Notes under the pieces: model-generated
Told to the model about the DNA's origin: nothing
Seen by the model: only the letters and a program-made list of their open reading frames with translations
The model's database searches: none
Assembly (NCBI RefSeq): GCF_902497855.1
Contig: NZ_CABVHU010000002.1
Coordinates: 1-64,000 of the forward strand
DNA length: 64,000 bases
Origin: Pseudomonas fluorescens
Lineage (GTDB): Bacteria > Pseudomonadota > Gammaproteobacteria > Pseudomonadales > Pseudomonadaceae
Direction: 5' to 3'
Position numbers and translations under genes: made by a program
Part shown: positions 57,915 through 64,000 of the stretch, one piece after another
Layout of the letters: each line of letters begins with the position of its first letter
How positions within the stretch are numbered: the first letter of the stretch is position 1

Positions 57915-58684
57915 CAGGGTTTGATGCCGCGGTGCAAGGCAACGATACCTGCAGTCATGTTGTGATAGGTCACGCGGTCGAAACCGGCCTCGACCATCAT
58001 CGACTTCAAGGTTTCCTGATTCGGGTGCATGCGGATCGATTCGGCCAGGTAGCGATAGCTTTCCGAGTCGTTGGTGATCAGCTTGCCCATCAGTGGCATG
58101 AAGGCGAACGAGTAGGCGTCGTAGGCTTTGGACATCAGCGCGTTGGTCGGCTTGGAGAATTCCAGCACCAGCAAACGGCCACCTGGTTTCAGCACGCGCA
58201 GCATCGAGCGCAGGGCGTCTTCTTTATGCGTAACGTTGCGCAGGCCGAAGGCGATGGTCACGCAGTCAAAATGGTTGTCCGGGAACGGCAGCTTTTCAGC
58301 GTCGGCCTGAACGAATTCGACGTTGCCGGCCACACCCAGATCCAGCAGGCGGTCACGACCGACCTTGAGCATGGATTCGTTGATGTCGGCCAGCACGACC
58401 TGGCCGGTCGGGCCAACGAGGTGCGAGAATTTCCTGGTCAGGTCGCCGGTACCGCCGGCGATATCCAGCACGCGGTTGCCGGTGCGAACGCCCGACAGCT
58501 CGATCGCAAAACGCTTCCACAAACGGTGCATGCCGCCCGACAGGAGGTCGTTCATCAAGTCGTACTTGGCCGCTACCGAGTGGAAAACCTCAGCGACTTT
58601 TTCCGCCTTCTGGCTTTCCGGAACGTTTTTGAAGCCGAAGTGAGTGGTGGGTTCGGCATCGCTGCCTTTGCGCTGATCAGTCAT
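57914..58684 (-). CDS. ubiE: Ubiquinone/menaquinone C-methyltransferase UbiE
   Basis: 256-residue SAM-dependent methyltransferase for C-methylation of the quinone ring. Motifs: [27 protein letters not shown] motif [14 protein letters not shown], and [21 protein letters not shown]. The ATG at 58684 (MTDQRKG) gives the family length; the frame extends to 58822. First gene of the minus-strand run ubiE-ubiJ-ubiB-hisI-hisE-tatABC-rsmE. Confidence 0.97.
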   Translation of the reverse strand: MTDQRKGSDAEPTTHFGFKNVPESQKAEKVAEVFHSVAAKYDLMNDLLSGGMHRLWKRFAIELSGVRTGNRVLDIAGGTGDLTRKFSHLVGPTGQVVLADINESMLKVGRDRLLDLGVAGNVEFVQADAEKLPFPDNHFDCVTIAFGLRNVTHKEDALRSMLRVLKPGGRLLVLEFSKPTNALMSKAYDAYSFAFMPLMGKLITNDSESYRYLAESIRMHPNQETLKSMMVEAGFDRVTYHNMTAGIVALHRGIKP

Positions 58685-58839
58685 ATCGCTGTCACCAAAA
58701 GAGAATGCGGGACATTCTAATCCCGGTGGCCTGCTTTGTCTTGGCAAGGCTGCAGGTAAGATAGGTAACCACCGGGACGTTTTGCCGCAGCAGCGGTCAA
58801 GATGCTTCAGGAAAGTATCCATAAAGCAGGAGTCATTTC

Positions 58840-59115
58840 ATGGCCCGTATTAGTGTTGAGCGTGCCCACGGCCTGGGTAAGGAAGCGGCCCGCGAGAAGG
58901 CCGACAAGTTGGCGCAGAAGCTGTCCGAGCAATATGGCCTGGAGCCGCAGTGGTCCGGCGATACGCTGAACCTCAAGCGTTCAGGTGTGAAAGGCGAGGT
59001 CCATGTGGGTGAAGATTGGATCAGGGTCGATGTCGAGTTGGGTCTGTTGATGTCGGCCATGAGCGGCACGATCAAATCGGAAATCGAGAAGGCGCTCGAT
59101 AAAGCCTTGGCCTGA
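58840..59115 (+). CDS. Polyhydroxyalkanoic acid system family protein
   Basis: 91-residue small protein of the PHA-system family found beside PHA genes in Pseudomonas. It has KAREKADKLAQKL-like basic helix, a short beta region (GDTLNLKRSGVKGEVHVG) and a C-terminal helix. AGGAG lies before the ATG. Divergent from ubiE and ahead of phaI. Molecular role unknown. Confidence 0.88.
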   Translation: MARISVERAHGLGKEAAREKADKLAQKLSEQYGLEPQWSGDTLNLKRSGVKGEVHVGEDWIRVDVELGLLMSAMSGTIKSEIEKALDKALA

Positions 59116-59146
59116 TCCCGAAAATATCGCCACGGATTCATGTCAG

Positions 59147-59174
59147 TTGTTAGGGTGCCGTTTCTAATTATTCT
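59147..59174 (+). promoter_or_regulatory. Possible promoter of phaIF
   Basis: TTGTTA and TATTCT at 16-bp spacing, about 70 bp before phaI. Each matches 4 of 6 consensus positions. Confidence 0.35.
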
Positions 59175-59243
59175 CACTACTTTGTGCCTGAGCCCGACGC
59201 TTTCGCGGGCAGTTCCTCAAACCTTCTGCGCGTGAGGTGCACC

Positions 59244-59666
59244 ATGGCCAAAGTTATTTTGAAGAAAAAAATCGACGCTTCGACAACTGCTCTGAGCGAC
59301 GTCAAATCCTATGCTCGCAAGATCTGGCTGGCAGGCCTGGGGGCTTACGCCAGGGTCGGCCAAGAAGGTGGCGAGTACTTTCAAGAGTTGATTGTTGCCG
59401 GTCAAGCTGTTGAAAAGAAAGGCAAAGAAGCTGTTGCCGAGAAGCTCGAAGCGGCGAATGCCGAGATCGATGAAGCCAAGACTGAAGTCAGCTCTTTCAA
59501 AGGCAAGGTCGAAGTACAACTCGACAAAGTCGAGAAGGCTTTCGACTCGCGTGTTGCAAGTACCTTGAATCGTATCGGCATTCCGTCTAAACATGACGTG
59601 GAGACACTCTCTGCCAAGCTCGATGAGCTGACGGCATTGCTCGAACGCGTCGCGCGTAAATCTTAA
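59244..59666 (+). CDS. phaI: PHA granule-associated phasin PhaI
   Basis: 140-residue phasin that coats medium-chain-length PHA granules. Contains the phasin stretch SYARKIWLAGLGAYARVGQEG and a long amphipathic/coiled helix to LNRIGIPSKHDVETLSAKLDEL. GAGGTG precedes the ATG at 59244; the frame begins earlier at 59184. It is followed 10 bp later by the related phaF. Confidence 0.95.
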   Translation: MAKVILKKKIDASTTALSDVKSYARKIWLAGLGAYARVGQEGGEYFQELIVAGQAVEKKGKEAVAEKLEAANAEIDEAKTEVSSFKGKVEVQLDKVEKAFDSRVASTLNRIGIPSKHDVETLSAKLDELTALLERVARKS

Positions 59667-59676
59667 GGAGAACGGG

Positions 59677-60519
59677 ATGGCTGGTAAAAAGAACACCGAT
59701 AAAGAAGGCAGCTCGTGGATCGGGAAGGTCGAAGACTACTCCCGCAAAATCTGGCTGGCTGGTTTGGGCGTGTACTCGAAGATCGACACTGACGGCAGCA
59801 AGCTCTTCGATGCATTGGTTAAAGATGGCGAGAAAGCCGAGAAGCTCACCAAGAGCGCTGTCGATAAGAAAGTCGATGCCGCCAAGGATTCCGCTTCTTC
59901 TGCCAAGTCGCGTATCAGCGGCGTGAAAGATCGTGCAATGGGCAAGTGGGATGAGCTGGAAGGGGCTTTCGACAAGCGTCTGAACAGCGCCATTTCGCGC
60001 CTGGGTGTTCCAAGCCGCAATGAGGTCAAGGCACTGCACAGCAAGGTCGATACCCTGACCAAGCAAATCGAAAAACTCACCGGTGCCAAGGTTGCGCCTG
60101 TTGCGGCCAAAACCGCAGCAGCCAAGCCGGCAGCCAAGCCGCTGGCCAAGGCTGCCGCTAAACCAGCCGCCAAGACTGCTGCCGCTAAACCTGCAGCTGC
60201 CAAGACTGCCGCCGCTAAACCTGCAGCCGCCAAGGCAGCGGCCAAACCGGTCGCCGCCAAATCTGCTGCCAAGCCTGCAGCGAAAACCGCAGCAGCCAAA
60301 CCGGCAACCAAGCCAGCGGCAAAACCTGCCGTTGCGAAGAAGCCGGCAGTGAAAAAACCGGCAGCGCTGAAAGCCGCTGCTCCAAAACCGGCAGTGGCTG
60401 CCGCCACCCCGGCAACCCCGGCAACCCCGGTCAGCACATCGAACTCCGCTGCTGCACCGACCCCTGCTGCAACCCAGACTGCCGCGCCAGCTCTATCGAC
60501 GCCAACCAGTCAGTCCTGA
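59677..60519 (+). CDS. phaF: PHA granule-associated protein PhaF (phasin with histone-like tail)
   Basis: 280 residues in two parts. Residues 1-140 are phasin-like and related to PhaI (YSRKIWLAGLGVYSKIDTDG; ISRLGVPSRNEVKALHSKVDTL). Residues about 150-245 are a Lys/Ala/Pro histone-H1-like tail made of repeated AAKPAA and AKTAA units, then a Pro/Thr/Ala end. In P. putida this tail binds DNA and helps share granules between daughter cells. GGAG precedes the ATG. Confidence 0.96.
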   Translation: MAGKKNTDKEGSSWIGKVEDYSRKIWLAGLGVYSKIDTDGSKLFDALVKDGEKAEKLTKSAVDKKVDAAKDSASSAKSRISGVKDRAMGKWDELEGAFDKRLNSAISRLGVPSRNEVKALHSKVDTLTKQIEKLTGAKVAPVAAKTAAAKPAAKPLAKAAAKPAAKTAAAKPAAAKTAAAKPAAAKAAAKPVAAKSAAKPAAKTAAAKPATKPAAKPAVAKKPAVKKPAALKAAAPKPAVAAATPATPATPVSTSNSAAAPTPAATQTAAPALSTPTSQS

Positions 60520-60540
60520 TTTTCCCGGGACTCAAGAAAA

Positions 60541-60569
60541 CGCCCGGCCTGCCAAGGTCGGGCGTTTTT
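60541..60569 (+). terminator. Terminator of phaIF
   Basis: Ten-bp stem (60541-60550 with 60555-60564, one G-T pair), loop gcca, A run before and five T after. Confidence 0.88.
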
Positions 60570-60601
60570 GTTTGTGCTCGGTTCTGTGAGTGCCGCAGAT
60601 C

Positions 60602-60696
60602 CCCTGTAGGAGCTGGCTTGCCAGCGAAGGCGGCGGGTCAGTCGATACATTCATCGCCTGAACGGACGCTTTCGCTGGCAAGCCAGCTCCTACAGG
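60602..60696. repeat. REPIN, GTAGGAGCTGGCTTGCCAGCGAA type
   Basis: Inverted REP pair (60602-60630 and 60670-60696) between the converging phaF and phaD genes. Confidence 0.92.
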
Positions 60697-60701
60697 GTGG
60701 G

Positions 60702-61322
60702 TTATTCGTGTTCTTCGAGGTATTGAAGCGCCATTTGCTCGGTCGCCACTTTGATCGGCGGCAGCAGATGCGGCGCCACCAGCATCATGATCTGATACAC
60801 CACCAGCCTCACCTCGCCCCCACGGTCAAGAATCCGCTGATAGTCCAGCGAGAACAGCAGTGTCATGGTGATCTGCTCCACCAGCTGTCCCAGCGCCTGG
60901 GTGTCGCTGACCAACTGTCCCTGAGCCTTCAACTGCGCCAGCAATGAAGCCAGCGTGCGCTTGAGCGCGTTGAGCAGGTTGCGGATGCCCTTGGCCAGCT
61001 TCGGCAGGCGCCCGGCCAGGTTCGACAGGTCCTGGAACAAAAACCGGTAGTGCGCCAGGCGCTCGACGATCAGGTGCAGGAACAGCCAGTAATCGTCGGG
61101 GGCAAGTTCGACATCGGCAGGTGGATCGAGCAGTGGCGCAAGCTCGTTCTGGAAGCGCTCGAACAAGCCGAGTATCAGCGGTTCCTTGCCGTGGAAGTGG
61201 TAGTAAAGATTACCCGGGCTAATCCCCATTTCATTGGCAACTTCCATGGTGGAGACGTTCGGTTCGCCCTTCTCATTGAACAACTGCAGGGCACATTCGA
61301 GGATCCGGTCGCGGGTTTTCAT
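60702..61322 (-). CDS. phaD: TetR-family transcriptional regulator PhaD
   Basis: 206-residue TetR-type regulator. N-terminal helix-turn-helix (about 5-50) with TRDRILECALQLFNEKG, VANEMGISPGNLYYHFHGKE; C-terminal ligand domain. In P. putida PhaD activates the pha promoters. It is the last gene of the phaC1-phaZ-phaC2-phaD set on this strand, with a REPIN between it and phaC2. Confidence 0.94.
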   Translation of the reverse strand: MKTRDRILECALQLFNEKGEPNVSTMEVANEMGISPGNLYYHFHGKEPLILGLFERFQNELAPLLDPPADVELAPDDYWLFLHLIVERLAHYRFLFQDLSNLAGRLPKLAKGIRNLLNALKRTLASLLAQLKAQGQLVSDTQALGQLVEQITMTLLFSLDYQRILDRGGEVRLVVYQIMMLVAPHLLPPIKVATEQMALQYLEEHE

Positions 61323-61368
61323 CCAGTCTTCTTAATGATCGAGTCATGCCACGGCCAATGCCTGTCCC

Positions 61369-61468
61369 TGTAGGAGCGAGCTTGCTCGCGAAAAACGAAA
61401 GGAGAACGCGGTTGACCAGGCAGCACGCGTCATCGTTGACGTCCATCGCGAGCAAGCTCGCTCCTACA
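61369..61468. repeat. REPIN, GTAGGAGCGAGCTTGCTCGCGAA type
   Basis: Inverted REP pair (61369-61392 and 61445-61468) in the 178-bp gap between phaC2 and phaD. Confidence 0.93.
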
Positions 61469-61500
61469 CGGATTGAAAGCTGGCTGCAGCGTTTTAAGGT

Positions 61501-63183
61501 TCAGCGCACACGCACGTAGGTGCCGGGCGCTGCCTCCATCGGTGGATAATTCGGGCTGCCAAGCGTCATCCGGGTTTCTTTCAGTGCGCCCGAGCGCTCC
61601 TGAATCCAGCCCAGCCACTGAGTCCACCAGCTGCCGTCGACTTGCTTGGCGTCGTAATACCAGGCCCGTGGGTCGCTGCTCAGCTTCGTGCTTTCGACGA
61701 AATTGGCTTTCAGGTTGGAGGGTGGGTTGAGGATGCTCTGCACATGCCCGCTGTTGGAGAGTACGAAGCGCCGCTCGCCACCCAGCAGCAGGGTGTAGCG
61801 ATACACCGCGTCCCATGGGGTGATGTGGTCGTTGATGCCAGCCACGCTGAAGCTGTCGACCGTGACTTTCTGCAAGTCGATCGCCGTACCGCACACTTCA
61901 AGGCCGCCCGGATGACCCAGCGGATTGTGCTTGAAGAAATCCAGCAGGTCGCCATGGAGGGCCGCTGGCAGGCGCGTGCTGTCGTTGTTCCAGTAGAGAA
62001 TGTCGAACGCCGGCGGTTCCTTGCCCAACAGGTAGTTGTTGACGAAGTAACTCCAGATCAAATCGTTGGGGCGCATCCAGGCAAAGACCTTGGCCATGTC
62101 CCGACCGTCCAGCACGCCTTTCTGATAGGAACGGCGCTTGGCCGCCTCAAGGGTTTGCTCATCGGCGAACAGGGTCGCGGGCGTGTCCAGCTGGCTGTCG
62201 AGCAGGCTCACCAGGTAGGTCGCGCTGGATACCCTGCGCAGTTGGCGCTTGGCCTGCAAATGCCCTTGCAGCGCGGCGATGGTCAGGCCGCCGGCGCAGG
62301 CGCCCATCAGGTTGACCTCGCGGGCACCGGTGATCGCCCGGCATACGTTCATCGCCTCTTCGACGGCTTCAACATAGGTCGACAGGCCCCATTCACGATG
62401 GCGCACATCAGGATTGCGCCAACTGATCATGAAGGTTTGCAGGCTGTTTTTCAGTGCGTACTGGACGAAGCTGTTGTGGGGGCTCAGGTCGAAAATGTAG
62501 TACTTGTTGATCTGTGGCGGCACTACCAGCAAAGGTTTGGAATACTGCTTTTCGCTCATCGGCTTGTACTGGATCAGCTCCAGCAACTCATTGCGAAACA
62601 CCACGGAGCCGGTGGTGGTGGCGACCGTTTTGCCCACTTCGAAAGCGTGTTTGGTGACTTGCCTGGGCAGGCCGTCGTTGTGCAGCAAGTCGTCGACCAG
62701 GTGGCTGATGCCGCGCACCAGGCTGTTGCCGCCGGAGTTGAAGATCTCCTTGATAGCCAGCGGATTGAGCAAGCTATTGGATGGGGCCAGGGCGTCGTTG
62801 AGCAAAGCGAATGCGAAGTGGGCGCGGACGCGATCGTCCGGGCTCATTTTGCTCTCGTCGATCCAGTTCTTGACTTGCTTCTGCCAGCTCAGATAAGCCT
62901 GCAAGCTGCGGCGATAAAAAGGGTTGAGACTCCAGGCGGGGTCGGCAAAGCGATTGTCATGCGGATTGGTCGGGTGCAGGGTTTCGCCCAGGAGCACTCG
63001 ACCCAATTGGCCGCCCAGTTTCAAGGCATGTCGGGCGGTGTGCACCGGGTTGCGCAAACCATGGGCGGCCACGCTGCGCAGGGTTGAAAACAGATCCCGA
63101 CCACGCAGGCCGGTAATCGCACTCTGTGCGTTGATGAACGCGGCGGGAGTGGGTAAAAAATCCCTCGCTGGTTTGTCGCGCAT
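61501..63183 (-). CDS. phaC2: Class II PHA synthase PhaC2
   Basis: 560-residue polymerase that joins medium-chain 3-hydroxyacyl-CoA units into PHA at the granule surface. The lipase-like box MGACAGG has the catalytic C296; D452 (GINDHITPWD) and H480 (NSGHVQS) complete the triad. The position downstream of phaZ shows it is the second synthase. GGAG lies before the ATG. Confidence 0.97.
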   Translation of the reverse strand: MRDKPARDFLPTPAAFINAQSAITGLRGRDLFSTLRSVAAHGLRNPVHTARHALKLGGQLGRVLLGETLHPTNPHDNRFADPAWSLNPFYRRSLQAYLSWQKQVKNWIDESKMSPDDRVRAHFAFALLNDALAPSNSLLNPLAIKEIFNSGGNSLVRGISHLVDDLLHNDGLPRQVTKHAFEVGKTVATTTGSVVFRNELLELIQYKPMSEKQYSKPLLVVPPQINKYYIFDLSPHNSFVQYALKNSLQTFMISWRNPDVRHREWGLSTYVEAVEEAMNVCRAITGAREVNLMGACAGGLTIAALQGHLQAKRQLRRVSSATYLVSLLDSQLDTPATLFADEQTLEAAKRRSYQKGVLDGRDMAKVFAWMRPNDLIWSYFVNNYLLGKEPPAFDILYWNNDSTRLPAALHGDLLDFFKHNPLGHPGGLEVCGTAIDLQKVTVDSFSVAGINDHITPWDAVYRYTLLLGGERRFVLSNSGHVQSILNPPSNLKANFVESTKLSSDPRAWYYDAKQVDGSWWTQWLGWIQERSGALKETRMTLGSPNYPPMEAAPGTYVRVR

Positions 63184-63297
63184 GACTCAACACTCCTTGG
63201 TCTTCAGGCCTAAAACAAACACGTCGAACCAGAACACCATAGACGCAGTTACGGGTTGTTGCGCGCAGCGGCGTCCTGCCGACCGACAATGGGCCGG

Positions 63298-64000
63298 TTA
63301 ACCGCCCAATGGCGCCGGATGCGGGTGCATGACTGCGCGCTGCCTTTCTTCCTCAAGGAATTTCATGATGATCGGTGCCACTGCTTCGGCCCGGGTAATC
63401 AGGAACAGATGCCCGTCATCGATGATGTGCAGCTGAGTATTGGGAATCCGCCACGCCAGCACGCGCATGTTGATCAGCGGGATCAGCGGGTCGTCGTCGC
63501 CGGCCAGCACCAGGGTTGGCTGATGGATCTTGTGCAGCCAGTGAATGCTGGTCCAGCCCAGGCCCGCGAACAATTGCCAGTAGTAACCGAGCTTGCCCGC
63601 GGAACGCACCTTGGCGGCGTGGCTGGCGGCGAGGGTTGGATCGCGCCGGAACGCCCCGCCGTAAATCATCGGCGCAATACGGATCACATGAGACGGCTGG
63701 ATATAGCGCCGCGGGCTGGCCATCAGCCATAGCACTTTTGGCTTGCCCGGCACCATCACCACGCCAGCCGCCGTGGCCGCCAGAACGAGTTTCTTGCAAC
63801 GCTCGGGATAGTCATAAGCGAACTGCTGGGCGAGGGCGCCACCCCAGGACACGCCGATCACGTTGACTTGTCCATAGTCGAGATAGTCGAGCATCCGCGC
63901 CGTGAGTTTCGCAAGGCCCGGAAAACGATACGGTCGGTTGGGTGTCGACGAGCCGCCGACACCGGGTACATCGAAGGCAATGACTTCCAGGTCCGGGTCC
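63298..64000 (-). CDS. phaZ: Medium-chain-length PHA depolymerase PhaZ (partial, start beyond the window)
   Basis: The C-terminal 234 residues of an alpha/beta-hydrolase that degrades stored PHA inside the cell. The frame stays open to base 64000, where it reads DLEVIAFDVPGVGGSS. Visible are the nucleophile elbow GVSWGGALAQQ, GYYWQLFAGLGWTS, the acid residue in LAGDDDPLIP and the His in DDGHLFLI. An internal ATG at 63894 is not the real start. The gap to phaC2 is 114 bp with no clear terminator. Confidence 0.95.
   Translation of the reverse strand, partial: DPDLEVIAFDVPGVGGSSTPNRPYRFPGLAKLTARMLDYLDYGQVNVIGVSWGGALAQQFAYDYPERCKKLVLAATAAGVVMVPGKPKVLWLMASPRRYIQPSHVIRIAPMIYGGAFRRDPTLAASHAAKVRSAGKLGYYWQLFAGLGWTSIHWLHKIHQPTLVLAGDDDPLIPLINMRVLAWRIPNTQLHIIDDGHLFLITRAEAVAPIIMKFLEEERQRAVMHPHPAPLGG

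Overview
The window is a 64 kb piece of a Pseudomonas chromosome, most probably from the P. fluorescens complex. The evidence is high-GC coding density, gene neighbourhoods typical of Pseudomonas (glnA-thiI-typA; fbp...blc-hut; pip-dtd-mdoGH; ubiE-ubiJ-ubiB-hisIE-tatABC-rsmE; phaIF facing phaD-phaC2-phaZ), and many fluorescens-type REP/REPIN palindromes built on GTAGGAGC. Most genes are recognisable core metabolism. I saw no rRNA, tRNA, CRISPR array, insertion sequence or prophage.

Layout: 0-5.4 kb holds glnA (minus, sigma-54 promoter) divergent from thiI and typA. 5.4-9.7 kb is an RND efflux pump/adaptor pair without an outer-membrane channel. 10-11.3 kb has a small protein with six calcium-binding-like loops and a cysteine-cluster protein. 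11.5-19.2 kb carries glycogen phosphorylase, a giant DUF2339 membrane protein, fbp and a DUF924 protein. 19.3-22.4 kb has an amino-acid-type chemoreceptor, a small lipoprotein and a Blc lipocalin.

22.5-37.4 kb is a complete histidine-utilisation (hut) locus: hutF divergent from hutC-hutD, then hutU, an NCS1 permease, the ABC transporter hutXWV, a histidase-like gene that lacks the MIO triad, the true hutH, hutI and hutG. The five-step route histidine -> urocanate -> imidazolonepropionate -> formiminoglutamate -> formylglutamate -> glutamate is all present. HutC operators lie between hutF and hutC and on the likely start point of a sigma-54 promoter before hutU.

37.7-46.8 kb carries pip, dtd, the periplasmic glucan operon mdoGH (with a possible 29-codon leader ORF) and a polar amino-acid ABC transporter. 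46.9-50.3 kb is a 1130-residue PI-PLC-X plus fibronectin-III-like protein whose N-terminal half is AT-richer than its surroundings. 50.5-52.4 kb is an HBM-type chemoreceptor (McpK locus). 52.6-58.7 kb is one long minus-strand run covering ubiquinone synthesis, two histidine-biosynthesis steps, Tat export and RsmE. 58.8-64 kb is the medium-chain-length PHA cluster, with phaZ cut by the window end.

The most unusual items are the MIO-less HutH paralogue, the six-loop duplicated protein whose ribosome binding site sits in a hairpin loop, the mosaic PLC/FN3 protein, and a four-copy composite palindromic element that punctuates the hut locus.
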